Source: Gammaproteobacteria bacterium
GTDB taxonomy: Bacteria > Pseudomonadota > Gammaproteobacteria > GCA-001735895
Reading direction: 5' to 3'
Assembly (NCBI GenBank): GCA_018669845.1
Contig: JABHSO010000036.1
Coordinates: 1 to 64,000 of the forward strand
Length of the DNA stretch: 64,000 nucleotides
The translations under genes and the position numbers were made by a program. The notes beneath the pieces were generated by a model. That model was not told the DNA's origin and did no database searches. It saw only the letters and a program-made list of their open reading frames with translations. Positions 8,739-18,443 of the stretch are shown piece by piece. Within the stretch, counting starts at the first letter, position 1. Each line of letters opens with the position of its first letter.

Positions 8739-8771
8739 TAATCCCGATAATGTCGTACTGAATCGGGATTA
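8739..8771 (+). terminator. rpsB-tsf intercistronic hairpin (attenuator-like)
   Basis: TAATCCCGAT (8739-8748) and ATCGGGATTA (8762-8771) are perfect inverse complements around a 13-nt loop. No T-run follows, so a full Rho-independent terminator is unlikely. A partial attenuator or RNA-processing site that sets S2 to EF-Ts ratios fits the position between the two genes. Confidence 0.5.
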
Positions 8772-8825
8772 CAGTGGGGTTATCTGTAAAAGTACTTAAA
8801 GAATCGAATTTATGAGGAAAAGAAA

Positions 8826-9698
8826 GTGGCTATAACAGCATCCCTGGTAAAAGAACTGCGTGAAAGAACTGGCGCAGGCATGATGGAGTGTAAAAAAGCA
8901 CTGGTTGAATGCGATGGCGACATCGAAGCAGCAGCCGATTTAATGCGTAAATCTGGAGCGGCAAAGGCTGATAAAAAGGCTGGACGTGTTGCTGCAGACG
9001 GAGCAGTTAGTGTCAAAGTATCTGATGATGGTAAGAAAGCCGTTATCGTTGAGATTAACAGTGAAACAGATTTTGTAGCAAAAGATGATAACTTCAAGGC
9101 TTTTGCAACAAAAGTAACTGAAACTGTATTTAATACAGACCCTGCAGATGTTGACGCTCTGAATGCAACAACAACTGACGATGGTCAGACTATTGAACAA
9201 GCTAGAGAAGCACTAATTGCTAAAGTTGGTGAAAATATCAAGGTACGTCGTTTTAAAATCATTACGACTGAAAATGCACTGGTTTCTTATCAACACGGTG
9301 CTCGTATCGGTGTATTGGTAGAGTCTACTGCCGATAATGAAATGGGGCGTGATATCGCTATGCATGTTGCTGCGGTTAACCCACAGTGTGTTTCTGAAGC
9401 CGATGTTCCTGCAGAAAGTGTCGAGAAAGAAAAGGGTATTTTAATTGCACAGGCTGAGTCTAGCGGTAAACCGCCTGAAATCATTGAAAAAATGATTCAA
9501 GGTCGTTTAAAGAAATTTCTTGCTGAAATTACGCTTCTTGGACAACCTTTCGTAAAAGATCCTGATTTGACTGTTGCCAAACTATTGAAATCTGCCAATG
9601 CAGAAGTCAATAGCTTCATCAGATTTGAAGTTGGCGAAGGTATAGAAAAGAAACAGGAAGACTTCGCTGCAGAAGTTGCTGCTCAGATGAAAGGCTGA
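8826..9698 (+). CDS. tsf: Elongation factor Ts
   Basis: 290 residues. It is the guanine-nucleotide exchange factor for EF-Tu. The start is a GTG at 8826 preceded by GAGG at 8814-8817. The N-terminal UBA-like segment is typical ([20 protein letters not shown]), and the core [10 protein letters not shown] motif that contacts EF-Tu is present. Length agrees with gammaproteobacterial EF-Ts (about 283-290). It follows rpsB as usual and is closed by a strong terminator, which separates it from pyrH. Confidence 0.98.
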   Translation: MAITASLVKELRERTGAGMMECKKALVECDGDIEAAADLMRKSGAAKADKKAGRVAADGAVSVKVSDDGKKAVIVEINSETDFVAKDDNFKAFATKVTETVFNTDPADVDALNATTTDDGQTIEQAREALIAKVGENIKVRRFKIITTENALVSYQHGARIGVLVESTADNEMGRDIAMHVAAVNPQCVSEADVPAESVEKEKGILIAQAESSGKPPEIIEKMIQGRLKKFLAEITLLGQPFVKDPDLTVAKLLKSANAEVNSFIRFEVGEGIEKKQEDFAAEVAAQMKG

Positions 9699-9704
9699 GT
9701 GATT

Positions 9705-9732
9705 AAAAAGGCCGCTTTTGCGGCCTTTTTTT
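9705..9732 (+). terminator. Rho-independent terminator of rpsB-tsf
   Basis: AGGCCGC-TTTT-GCGGCCT is flanked by five A before and seven T after, directly behind the tsf stop. It is a textbook structure and can act in both directions. Confidence 0.92.
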
Positions 9733-9758
9733 GAACTTAAAAAATTTAAGTGACTTTT

Positions 9759-9848
9759 CACCATGAAGTCACGAAGCTCACGAAGAAAAAACTTAACAAT
9801 TAGCTTTTGCTGCTGGGTGTTAAACTTTAGTTTGTGAGTTTAGTAGGA
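9759..9848. repeat. CACGAAG repeat cluster, copy 1
   Basis: Units ACCATGAAG, TCACGAAG and CTCACGAAG run from 9760 to 9785. A weak inverse partner (GTTTGTGAGTTTAGTAG) lies near 9829-9847, so the locus may be a decayed version of the paired copies at 37831 and 43399. It lies between the tsf terminator and pyrH. Confidence 0.55.
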
Positions 9849-9933
9849 CTAAATTCCTGCTTTTTTAAATATTGAATAATGCTGTACCTTCCTGGTAGGC
9901 ATATTTGTATGATTAAAGAATAGTGAGAAATAA

Positions 9934-10650
9934 ATGTCAGAGTTAAAATATAAACGATTATTAGTCAAATTGAGTGGTGAAGCTCTGATGGGACAATATG
10001 ATTTTGGTATTGATCCTGATGTTATAAAAGGTCTTGCAGTTGAACTTGATAACTTGCAACAGGCCGGTGTAGAAATGGGCGTTGTCATTGGCGGAGGGAA
10101 TATTTTCCGTGGGGCAGGACTAGCTCAAGCCGGACTTGATCGAGTTGCTGGTGATCATATGGGCATGCTGGCAACCGTTATGAATGCCATTGCTCTCAAG
10201 GATGGTTTACAGAAACAGGGTTTGAAAGTATCAGTGATGTCTGGTCTGTCATTACCACAGGTTTGTGAAAATTACACTCAACGAGATGCCAGAGAAAAAA
10301 TTGGCCAGGGTGAAATCGTTATCTTTGCCGCAGGAACAGGTAATCCTTATTTTACTACGGATACTGGTGCGAGTTTAAGAGCCATAGAAATCCAGGCTGA
10401 TTTGATGATCAAGGCCACAAATGTCGATGGTATTTATGATTCGGATCCGATGAAAAATACTGAGGCCAAAAAGTTTGACCACATTACTTATGACCAGGCT
10501 ATCGACCAGAGACTTGCCGTTATGGATATTACCGCTATGGTCCTGTGCAATGAAAATGATCTGGATATGTCAGTGTGCAATATCAGTGAAAAAAATGCAT
10601 TATTAGCTTTGGCCAGAGGTGAAAATCTGGGCACTCGCGTAACCAAATAA
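9934..10650 (+). CDS. pyrH: UMP kinase
   Basis: 238 residues, full length for the family (241 in E. coli). It phosphorylates UMP to UDP in pyrimidine nucleotide synthesis and belongs to the amino-acid-kinase fold. LLVKLSGEALMG forms the phosphate-binding N-terminus. GGGNIFRG and the C-terminal ATNVDGIYDSDP segment are diagnostic. The start ATG follows a modest GAGAAA. It sits 15 bp before frr, so the two are likely cotranscribed from a promoter after the tsf terminator. Confidence 0.98.
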   Translation: MSELKYKRLLVKLSGEALMGQYDFGIDPDVIKGLAVELDNLQQAGVEMGVVIGGGNIFRGAGLAQAGLDRVAGDHMGMLATVMNAIALKDGLQKQGLKVSVMSGLSLPQVCENYTQRDAREKIGQGEIVIFAAGTGNPYFTTDTGASLRAIEIQADLMIKATNVDGIYDSDPMKNTEAKKFDHITYDQAIDQRLAVMDITAMVLCNENDLDMSVCNISEKNALLALARGENLGTRVTK

Positions 10651-10665
10651 ATAAGAGGAAATGAC

Positions 10666-11223
10666 ATGATTAATGATATCCAACAGGATGCATTAACTCG
10701 AATGAATAAGAGTATCGAGTCCTATAAAACTGAATTATTGAAAATTCGCACCGGCCGTGCTCATGCCAGCTTGCTGGATCATGTGATGGTAGATTTTTAC
10801 GGTAGCATGGTACCTATCAGCCAGGCTGCAAATATTTCGGTTGAAGATTCGCGTACTTTAACGGTCACAGCCTGGGATGGCACTATGATTCAAGCCATTG
10901 AAAAGGCGATTATGACATCCGATCTGGGGTTAAATCCAAATTCAGCTGGCAACGTGATCCGAGTACCTATGCCTCCTCTGACCGAAGAACGTCGTCGTGA
11001 CATGGTAAAGATTGTCAAAGAATTAACTGAAAATGCACGTGTAGCCGTTAGAAATATTCGTCGGGATGCAAATAGCGATTTGAAATCCATGCAAAAAGAT
11101 AAAGATATTTCGGAAGATGATGAGCATAAAGGTCAGGAACTTGTGCAGAAGGTAACTGATCAATCTGTCGCTAAACTTGAAGAGTTATTGCAGGTAAAAG
11201 AAAAAGAATTGATGGAAATTTAA
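10666..11223 (+). CDS. frr: Ribosome recycling factor
   Basis: 185 residues, exactly the usual size. With EF-G it splits post-termination ribosomes. Diagnostic stretches are [15 protein letters not shown] in the first helix, [19 protein letters not shown] in the middle and the long C-terminal helix ([12 protein letters not shown]). AGAGGAAA lies just upstream of the ATG. It is downstream of pyrH as in most proteobacteria. Confidence 0.98.
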   Translation: MINDIQQDALTRMNKSIESYKTELLKIRTGRAHASLLDHVMVDFYGSMVPISQAANISVEDSRTLTVTAWDGTMIQAIEKAIMTSDLGLNPNSAGNVIRVPMPPLTEERRRDMVKIVKELTENARVAVRNIRRDANSDLKSMQKDKDISEDDEHKGQELVQKVTDQSVAKLEELLQVKEKELMEI

Positions 11224-11256
11224 TACGACTGCTTGTTGTTATATTGGTAAAACTCT

Positions 11257-11988
11257 ATGAGTGAAGGTCCACAGCAGGTTCCGCAGCATGTAGCCATTAT
11301 CATGGATGGGAATGGACGCTGGGCTCAAAAGCGATTTATGCCTCGTACCTATGGTCATAAAAAAGGTGTAGAAGCGACAAAAAAAGCTATTTCCTTTTTT
11401 GCCAAATCAGGTGTCAGGCAATTGACCCTGTTTGCTTTCAGTAGTGAAAACTGGAACCGACCTGAAGATGAAGTATCTACTTTAATGTCACTGTTTATCA
11501 GCTCATTAGAGAAAAATACCGATGAGTTGCATGCAAATGGTATCAGGATTCGTTTTATTGGAGACCGTTCTGCCTTTAGTCAGAAACTGGTAAACCAGAT
11601 TGAAGAGTCCGAAAATATGACACTGAAAAATAAAGCCATGACACTGAATATTGCTGCTAATTATGGCGGGCAATGGGATATTTTGAACGCAGTAAAAAAA
11701 TTGGCAGTTAAAGTTGAAAATAGTGAAATATTAGCTGCTGAAATCTCATCAGATTTGCTATCTGCTGAATTAAGCCTGGCCGGTTCGCCAGACCCTGATT
11801 TGTTCATTCGTACAGGTGGTGAAAAACGAATCAGTAATTTTTTATTATGGCAAATTGCATATGCGGAATTATTTTTCACTGATGTATTATGGCCTGATTT
11901 TTCAGTAGAAGTGATGCAGCAGTCGTTAGATGCTTTTGCTGGTCGACAACGTCGATTTGGTAAAACTGGTGAGCAGGTTAAAGCTTAA
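11257..11988 (+). CDS. uppS: Undecaprenyl diphosphate synthase (cis-prenyltransferase)
   Basis: 243 residues. It condenses isopentenyl diphosphate onto farnesyl diphosphate to make the C55 lipid carrier for peptidoglycan and O-antigen. HVAIIMDGNGRWAQKR holds the catalytic Asp, FAFSSENWNRP is the second family motif, and DLFIRTGGEKRISNFLLWQ the C-terminal one. The gene order uppS-cdsA-dxr differs slightly from the E. coli dxr-uppS-cdsA. A degenerate repeat copy separates it from cdsA. Confidence 0.98.
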   Translation: MSEGPQQVPQHVAIIMDGNGRWAQKRFMPRTYGHKKGVEATKKAISFFAKSGVRQLTLFAFSSENWNRPEDEVSTLMSLFISSLEKNTDELHANGIRIRFIGDRSAFSQKLVNQIEESENMTLKNKAMTLNIAANYGGQWDILNAVKKLAVKVENSEILAAEISSDLLSAELSLAGSPDPDLFIRTGGEKRISNFLLWQIAYAELFFTDVLWPDFSVEVMQQSLDAFAGRQRRFGKTGEQVKA

Positions 11989-12002
11989 ATAAAAAGAAAT
12001 TT

Positions 12003-12030
12003 ACCATGAAGAACACAGAGAGTACGAAGA
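12003..12030. repeat. CACGAAG-type repeat, degenerate copy 2
   Basis: Three 9-bp units can be read: ACCATGAAG, AACACAGAG and AGTACGAAG. This copy has no inverse partner. It sits inside the uppS-cdsA gap, 11 bp before the cdsA ATG, so it forms part of the cdsA translation-initiation region. Confidence 0.5.
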
Positions 12031-12040
12031 ATTTAAAATA

Positions 12041-12862
12041 ATGTTAAAACAAAGAGTTATCACTGCAATTATTCTGGCATTAGTAGTCGTTGGTACTATT
12101 TTTGGGCTGGATAGCTTTTATGTGTCTGTTTTACTGGCAGTGACTCTGTTTTTCTCTATGTCTGAAATGATCAATATGACGGTGAGCAAACTAACCATTG
12201 TGCAATGGGGTGCCGGAGTGGTGATGGTCGGATTGTTTTTTCTCGCCCTACCTTCTATGCGCATTCACTATATCTTTTATCACAGCTATGCGGGTTTACT
12301 GATGTGGATGGCCATATTGCTGTTTATGTTTCATTATCAGTTTTCTGGAAAGTGGTCTTTCACCAGTAAACTGGCAGTAAGCCTGTTTTCTGCAGTTCTT
12401 TTCTGGATATGTATCAATGGTCTATATTTTATTCATTCCCATTTTGAACAGGGTCCCTGGATATTAATGTATATGTTAACCCTGGTCTGGGTTGCCGATA
12501 TTGGAGCTTATTTTTCAGGCAAGAAATTTGGCCGAAACAAGCTGGCACCAGGCATCAGCCCTGGGAAAACCTGGGAAGGCGTTATCGGTGGATTAGCACT
12601 TAACAGTGTCTGGATTTCTGTTGTTTTCTTATTGACGGATGGCTGGGGAATAGCTTACTTCGCATTTTTAATTCTGGGCCTGGTGACTTCGGGGTTATCC
12701 GTAGTGGGTGATTTGTACGAAAGTATTTTAAAACGTGAAGCCGGGTTAAAGGATAGTGGAAATACATTGCCCGGTCACGGTGGTGTGCTTGATAGAATCG
12801 ATTCTGTTATAGCGGCTACACCGGTATTTTTATCCGGTTTATACATTCTAGGTGCCGTCTGA
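12041..12862 (+). CDS. cdsA: Phosphatidate cytidylyltransferase (CDP-diglyceride synthase)
   Basis: 273 residues with about eight hydrophobic segments. It makes CDP-diacylglycerol from phosphatidate and CTP in the inner membrane. The family signature is clear at about 225-262: VVGDLYESILKREAGLKDSG followed by LPGHGGVLDRIDS, holding the metal-binding aspartates. It is 2 bp upstream of dxr, so the two are translationally close. The upstream gap contains a short repeat instead of an obvious Shine-Dalgarno. Confidence 0.97.
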   Translation: MLKQRVITAIILALVVVGTIFGLDSFYVSVLLAVTLFFSMSEMINMTVSKLTIVQWGAGVVMVGLFFLALPSMRIHYIFYHSYAGLLMWMAILLFMFHYQFSGKWSFTSKLAVSLFSAVLFWICINGLYFIHSHFEQGPWILMYMLTLVWVADIGAYFSGKKFGRNKLAPGISPGKTWEGVIGGLALNSVWISVVFLLTDGWGIAYFAFLILGLVTSGLSVVGDLYESILKREAGLKDSGNTLPGHGGVLDRIDSVIAATPVFLSGLYILGAV

Positions 12863-12864
12863 TT

Positions 12865-14091
12865 ATGAGTGCCTCGATTAAAGCGGTTACTGTTCTTGGA
12901 GCAACTGGCTCTATAGGTTTAAGTACGCTGGATGTTCTGTCACGTCATACTGACAGGTTTCGTTTATATGCAGTGACGGCAAATACACAAGTTGAAAAAA
13001 TGGCAGAAATCTGTCGAAATTATCGACCTGAAGTTGCAGTCATGGCTGATACCGCTAGTGCTGAGCAATTAAAAAAACTACTGCAAAATGAAATTGAAGT
13101 AACAATTCTGGGTGGTGCGGAAGCGTTAAGTGAAGTAGCCAGTGCAGAACCCGTTGATGTCGTTATGGCAGCTATTGTAGGTTCGGTAGGATTAATGCCT
13201 ACATTATCAGCTGCACGAGCCGGCAAACGAATATTACTGGCGAATAAAGAAGCTTTGGTGATGGCGGGGCATTTATTTATGTCCGAAGTAGAAAAACATG
13301 GCGCTGAACTACTACCCATAGACAGTGAGCACAACGCTATATTTCAGTGTTTAGAAAGTAACTACCAGCGGGAACTGACGACTCAGGGGCTCAATAATGA
13401 AGGGCCTGAAAGTAAAGGTGTCGCTAAAATTTTACTCACCGGTTCGGGTGGCCCATTTCGTGAATATCCACTGGATAAATTTGATGAAATCACTCCGGAG
13501 CAGGCTGTTGCCCATCCTAACTGGAGCATGGGTCCAAAAATTTCGGTAGATTCTGCCACCATGATGAATAAAGGACTGGAGCTGATTGAAGCTTGCTGGT
13601 TATTCAATGTGTCTCACGACGATGTGGAAATAGTGTTACATAAGCAGAGTATTATTCACTCGATGGTGGCTTATAATGATGGTTCTGTGTTGGCTCAAAT
13701 GGGTAACCCAGACATGCGAACACCGATAGCGAATGCTTTGGGATGGCCAGAGAGAATTTCCAGTGGCGTGGAACCATTGGATCTAATACAGGTCAGTCAA
13801 TTGAACTTTGAAAAAGCCGATGAGAATCGCTTTCCATGTTTACGCCTGGCTCGACAGGCGATTCAGAGGGGCGGAACCAGTATGGCAATATTAAATGCGG
13901 CTAATGAAGTCGCCGTACAGGCATTTTTGCAGTCACAAATTGCTTTTACCCACATAGCTGAATTGATTGAACAGACCATGAACAATATACCTCACCAGCA
14001 GACAGACAGTTTGCAACAAATTCTGGCTGATGATCAGGCAGCGCGTGAATTTGTGAATCATCAACTCAGTTTGATGTCGGCGGATTGCTAA
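12865..14091 (+). CDS. dxr: 1-deoxy-D-xylulose-5-phosphate reductoisomerase
   Basis: 408 residues, slightly longer than E. coli (398). It converts DXP to MEP with NADPH, the committed step of the MEP isoprenoid pathway that feeds uppS. VLGATGSIGLSTLDV is the NADPH-binding loop, ANKEALVMAG and LPIDSEHNAIFQCL line the active site, and KISVDSATMMNKGLELIEA is the family signature. A short insertion near residues 170-190 (NNEGPESKG) may explain the extra length. It is followed after 3 bp by rseP. Confidence 0.98.
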   Translation: MSASIKAVTVLGATGSIGLSTLDVLSRHTDRFRLYAVTANTQVEKMAEICRNYRPEVAVMADTASAEQLKKLLQNEIEVTILGGAEALSEVASAEPVDVVMAAIVGSVGLMPTLSAARAGKRILLANKEALVMAGHLFMSEVEKHGAELLPIDSEHNAIFQCLESNYQRELTTQGLNNEGPESKGVAKILLTGSGGPFREYPLDKFDEITPEQAVAHPNWSMGPKISVDSATMMNKGLELIEACWLFNVSHDDVEIVLHKQSIIHSMVAYNDGSVLAQMGNPDMRTPIANALGWPERISSGVEPLDLIQVSQLNFEKADENRFPCLRLARQAIQRGGTSMAILNAANEVAVQAFLQSQIAFTHIAELIEQTMNNIPHQQTDSLQQILADDQAAREFVNHQLSLMSADC

Positions 14092-14094
14092 ATA

Positions 14095-15474
14095 ATGGAC
14101 TTACTCTCTATCTTTCAAAGTATATTAGCTTTCGTAGCGGCTATTGGTATTTTGGTGACTATTCATGAATTTGGTCATTACTGGGTGGCTCGTTTATGTG
14201 GTGTAAAAGTATTAAGGTTTTCGGTTGGGTTTGGTAAACCGCTGTGGATTAAAAAAGCCGGGGTTGATCAAACTGAATACGTACTGGCATCTATACCACT
14301 TGGTGGTTATGTCAAAATGCTGGATGAGCGGGAAGGTGAAGTTGCCGCTGATGAACTGGATCGTACTTTTAATCGCCAGCATGTCTCTAAACGTTTTGCC
14401 ATTGTTGCGGCAGGACCCATGTTTAATTTTCTGTTTGCTATAGCCGCTTATAGTCTGATGTATATCAGCGGTGTTAATGGTATTAAACCTTATATCGGTG
14501 AAGTGACTAATCCCAGTATTGCCTGGTCAGCCGGCGTTCAGGAAAAAGACCTTATTATGTCGATCAATGGGATCGAGACTTTAAGCTGGGAAAAGGCTCG
14601 TTTAACAATGATGCAGGAAGCGGTCGATGGGGCTGAATTACATTTTCAGGTTCAGGGTAAAGATTTACAGATTCGAGATTTGCGACTGGATACCAGGGAG
14701 TTAAATTTCCTGCAGGAAGAACAGGCTGACTTGCTCAATCAAATAGGGCTTGGTATGTGGCGCCCACAGATTCCACCTCAAATCGATGAAGTGCTTGCGG
14801 GAGGTGCTGCAGAAGCAGCCGGTTTAAAAGCAGGTGATGATATTATTTCGCTGAATGGAAATAAGGTTGATAATATACGTCTCTGGGTGGACTTGATCAG
14901 GGGTAATGCTTCGGTTGAGATGCCGCTGGTAGTTCGTCGTGACGGACAACGGGTTGAGTTATTATTAACGCCCCGACTGAAGAATGATAATGGTAATGAA
15001 ATCGGCTATATCGGGGTAAAAAATGTAGTCGTTATACCCGAAGAAATTCGCCTGCAATTACTCGTGGTTGAAAAACACGGGCTTGTTGATGCGACTCTGG
15101 AAGCCATAATTAAAACCTGGCAGATGTCGGCATTAACCCTGAAGGTACTGGGTAAACTGGTGGTAGGTGAAGCCAGTGTAAAGAACCTCAGTGGGCCGAT
15201 CACTATAGCAAAATATGCTGGATTATCGGCTCAAATAGGGCTTGAACAGTTTTTTTCATTCCTGGCTATTATTAGCATCAGTCTTGGGGTATTAAACCTG
15301 TTACCTGTACCGATGCTGGATGGTGGGCATTTGATGTATTACTGTATAGAAATATTGAAGGGAAGCCCTGTTTCAGAAGGTATGGAAGCAGTTGGTCAAC
15401 GCATTGGCATGGCATTATTAATGATGTTAATGACAATAGCGATTTATAATGATGTGTTGCGTTTAGTGGAGTAG
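14095..15474 (+). CDS. rseP: Site-2 intramembrane metalloprotease RseP
   Basis: 459 residues. It cleaves the anti-sigma factor RseA and signal-peptide remnants within the inner membrane. VTIHEFGHYW in the first helix is the HExxH zinc site, and PVPMLDGGHL near the C-terminus supplies the third ligand Asp. Two PDZ domains lie between them (about 120-195 and 215-300, with AAGLKAGDDIISLNG). There are four membrane segments. It is 7 bp upstream of bamA, the standard pairing of envelope-stress and outer-membrane assembly genes. Confidence 0.97.
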   Translation: MDLLSIFQSILAFVAAIGILVTIHEFGHYWVARLCGVKVLRFSVGFGKPLWIKKAGVDQTEYVLASIPLGGYVKMLDEREGEVAADELDRTFNRQHVSKRFAIVAAGPMFNFLFAIAAYSLMYISGVNGIKPYIGEVTNPSIAWSAGVQEKDLIMSINGIETLSWEKARLTMMQEAVDGAELHFQVQGKDLQIRDLRLDTRELNFLQEEQADLLNQIGLGMWRPQIPPQIDEVLAGGAAEAAGLKAGDDIISLNGNKVDNIRLWVDLIRGNASVEMPLVVRRDGQRVELLLTPRLKNDNGNEIGYIGVKNVVVIPEEIRLQLLVVEKHGLVDATLEAIIKTWQMSALTLKVLGKLVVGEASVKNLSGPITIAKYAGLSAQIGLEQFFSFLAIISISLGVLNLLPVPMLDGGHLMYYCIEILKGSPVSEGMEAVGQRIGMALLMMLMTIAIYNDVLRLVE

Positions 15475-15481
15475 TTTTAAG

Positions 15482-17776
15482 TTGTCCCGTATTTTATTAC
15501 TGTTAAGCCTGTTTTTCTGGTTTCTAAATGTTCATGCCGCATCTTTTGTTGTAGAAGATATTGAAGTTAAGGGCATTAAAAAAATTGCCGTAGGTACTGT
15601 GCTAAATTACCTACCAGTGAAAACGTCAGAAGTTTTTGACTTTAAAGACTCTGGTAAAGTGATAAGAGAACTTTATAAAACAGGTTTTTTTAACAAGATT
15701 ACCTTGAACAAAGAAGGTAATACACTGGTGATTGAAGTTGAAGAGCGCCCTGCCATAGCTAAAGTAACCGTAGAGGGTAACAAGGAAGTTAAGGATGATA
15801 GTATGCAGGATGCTCTTAAACAGATAGGGATGACCAAGGGTAAAATATATAATCCTAAATTACTGGAAAAACTGGAACTGGAGTTGCAGCAACTTTACTA
15901 TTCTCTGGGTAAATATGCTGTGCGTCTGGATGCAACTGCGACTGAACTGGATGCTGACCGGGTTGAAGTTGAACTAACCATTTCTGAAGGTTCTCCTGCA
16001 AAAGTTCGAAGCATTAACCTAATTGGTAATCATGCATTTACTGATAAAGAATTGCTCGATGAGTTTGAACTGGAAGCCTCAGACAGTGGTGTTTTTGCTT
16101 CCGATAAATATTCCAGTGTGAAGTTGGCCGGAGATCTGGAAAACCTGAAATCTTTTTATCTTGATCATGGCTATATTCAATTCAATGTTGATTCCAAACA
16201 AGTCACTATCACTCCGGATAAAGGTCATATCAATGTAGCTATTAACCTGTCTGAAGGTGACATGTTTACAGTGAGTAAAATTAATTTGACGGGTGAGTTG
16301 ATAGTGCCTGAATCTGCATTAAAGTCTCGTGTATTAATTCGAGAAGGCGATGTTTTTTCACGTAAAAAAATTACATCCTCAACTAAATTGATGACAAGTC
16401 GACTGGGTCTTGAAGGTTATGCCTATGCAGAAGTAAATGCTATTCCCAAAATAAATGCAGAGGATAAAACAGTCGAATTAACACTTCTGGTCAACCCCGG
16501 GCCTAAAATGCGCGTTAGAAAGGTGATTTTCGAGGGCAATACCAGAACCATGGATAAAGTGTTACGTCGGGAAATGAGACAAATGGAAGGTGCTCAGTTT
16601 TCATCCAGTAAAGTGCAACGTTCGAAGATTCGGTTACAACGTTTAAAATATATCAGCTCGGTCAATACGCGTTATGTAAGAGTGACTGACCAGACTGACT
16701 TACTGGATATTTACGTCACTGTTGAAGAACGTTTTTCCGGCAGTTTCACTATCGGTGCAGGTTACTCAGAGGATCAGGGTGCTTTATTCAACCTGGGACT
16801 CACCAATGATAATATTTTTGGAACAGGCAATCGTTTAGGTATTACTTTTAATAATAACAAAGCTCAGGAAAAATATGAGTTCAGTTATGAAAATCCATAC
16901 TACACACCAGATGGCATAAGTCGTGGATTTTCCATCAGTTATACTCAAACTGATGCGGAAGAAGCCGCGTTTTCCGATTACCTTCTTGATCAGATAAAGG
17001 GCTCTGTAAATTACAGTATTCCATTATCAGAATATAATAAAATCAGATTCAGTTTTGGTATTGAACGTAGTGATGTTACGTTGTCTGTTTTCAGTTCTGC
17101 AGAAATATTTGATTTTGTTCGAGCAAATAATGAAAAATACGAGAATGTTGCCTTTCCAGAAGGCGATGTTTATGAAAATATTTTTGCAAGTATGAGTTTT
17201 AGTAAGGATAGTCGGAATCGTTTAATTTTCCCTGAAAAAGGGGTGGTTAATAGTGTGGGCGTGGAATTATTTAGCGGTGACCTTGATTACTATAAATCAT
17301 TTTATAGACATCAAAGCCTGTTTCCGCTGGCAGAAAAAGTGACACTATCATTCAAGGGTAACCTTGGTTATGGGCAACCTTATAATGATACAACTGACTT
17401 ACCTTTCTTCGAAAAATATAGGGCCGGTGGTGTAAGAACGGTTAGAGGATACGATTATAATAGCCTGGGTCCCCTTGATTCCCTGAATGATTCTTTTGGT
17501 GGAAATTTCCAGGTAATTACAAATACTGAGATATTATTTCAAATTGATGCCTTAGGAGGTGCAGATAGCTTCCGCCTTGGGTTATACTTTGATGCAGGTA
17601 ATGTATTTGCTGATACAAATGATTTTGATGCTGACGAACTTAGAGCATCGATAGGTATTTCTGCAAAATGGTTCACAGCTGTTGGACCGATTGAACTAAG
17701 TTATGCTAACCCGATAAATAATGAACCTGGTGATGATACTAAAAATTTCCAGTTCTCATTGGGCGCACCCTTTTAA
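15482..17776 (+). CDS. bamA: Outer membrane protein assembly factor BamA
   Basis: 764 residues starting at a TTG, the only start that keeps the signal peptide (about 1-19, ending VHA-ASF). It is the central subunit of the BAM complex, which inserts beta-barrels into the outer membrane. Five POTRA repeats occupy about 22-420. The 16-strand barrel follows and ends in the C-terminal Phe (FSLGAPF). The conserved L6 loop motif appears as VRGY instead of the commoner VRGF. The gene is followed 12 bp later by skp. Confidence 0.97.
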   Translation: MSRILLLLSLFFWFLNVHAASFVVEDIEVKGIKKIAVGTVLNYLPVKTSEVFDFKDSGKVIRELYKTGFFNKITLNKEGNTLVIEVEERPAIAKVTVEGNKEVKDDSMQDALKQIGMTKGKIYNPKLLEKLELELQQLYYSLGKYAVRLDATATELDADRVEVELTISEGSPAKVRSINLIGNHAFTDKELLDEFELEASDSGVFASDKYSSVKLAGDLENLKSFYLDHGYIQFNVDSKQVTITPDKGHINVAINLSEGDMFTVSKINLTGELIVPESALKSRVLIREGDVFSRKKITSSTKLMTSRLGLEGYAYAEVNAIPKINAEDKTVELTLLVNPGPKMRVRKVIFEGNTRTMDKVLRREMRQMEGAQFSSSKVQRSKIRLQRLKYISSVNTRYVRVTDQTDLLDIYVTVEERFSGSFTIGAGYSEDQGALFNLGLTNDNIFGTGNRLGITFNNNKAQEKYEFSYENPYYTPDGISRGFSISYTQTDAEEAAFSDYLLDQIKGSVNYSIPLSEYNKIRFSFGIERSDVTLSVFSSAEIFDFVRANNEKYENVAFPEGDVYENIFASMSFSKDSRNRLIFPEKGVVNSVGVELFSGDLDYYKSFYRHQSLFPLAEKVTLSFKGNLGYGQPYNDTTDLPFFEKYRAGGVRTVRGYDYNSLGPLDSLNDSFGGNFQVITNTEILFQIDALGGADSFRLGLYFDAGNVFADTNDFDADELRASIGISAKWFTAVGPIELSYANPINNEPGDDTKNFQFSLGAPF

Positions 17777-17788
17777 TCTGAGGCTGAT

Positions 17789-18328
17789 TTGAAATTGCTT
17801 ACTAGACTTTTTTTTATTGTTGCTATCTTTGGCCTGATGGTCAGTTCGGGTAATGCGCAGCAGAAAGATAGATACAAAATAGGTTTTGTTAATACAGGTG
17901 TTGTTCTTAAAGAAGCACCTCAGGCCAGAAAAGTTGAAGAAAAGCTGAAAAGTGAATTTCTTGCCCGCGAGAAAATCCTTGTGGTTAAACAACAGGAATT
18001 ACTCGAAATTGAACGAAAGATAAAAGTTGATGGCGTAACAATGACTCAAGTCGCTCAGCGTAAACTGGAACGAGAGTTAAGATTAAAACTTAGCCAGTTA
18101 AAATTTGAGCAACAGGAATTTAGAGAAGATCAGAATTTACGTAGAAACGAAGAAATTAGAAACTTGCAAACTGTTATTGCCTCGGTATTAAAACGTTTGG
18201 GTGATGAACATAAGTTTGACTTGATTTTAACAGAGGGTGTGAGTTATGTTTCAGACGTAATTGATATCACCCCCATGATTATTGATATGTTGAAAAATTT
18301 ACAGGAGCAGGAATCTGCTTTGAAGTAG
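17789..18328 (+). CDS. skp: Periplasmic chaperone Skp/OmpH
   Basis: 179 residues. The start is TTG at 17789, with GAGG at 17780-17783 in good position. The signal peptide covers about 1-22 (ending SGNA-QQK). The rest is the OmpH family: IGFVNTGVVLKEAPQARKVEEKL, a long coiled-coil arm rich in Lys/Glu/Gln (about 50-125), then a return helix ending VIDITPMIIDML. Skp holds unfolded outer-membrane proteins on the way to BamA, encoded directly upstream. Confidence 0.94.
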   Translation: MKLLTRLFFIVAIFGLMVSSGNAQQKDRYKIGFVNTGVVLKEAPQARKVEEKLKSEFLAREKILVVKQQELLEIERKIKVDGVTMTQVAQRKLERELRLKLSQLKFEQQEFREDQNLRRNEEIRNLQTVIASVLKRLGDEHKFDLILTEGVSYVSDVIDITPMIIDMLKNLQEQESALK

Positions 18329-18443
18329 ATCATTAAACTTACAAAAACGCTTAATAACATACCCTGAGAATGAACAATTAAAGCCATTGCTAACCCGGGT
18401 AATAATACCAATAACCATAATAAAATAGAAAATATCTCTTCCG

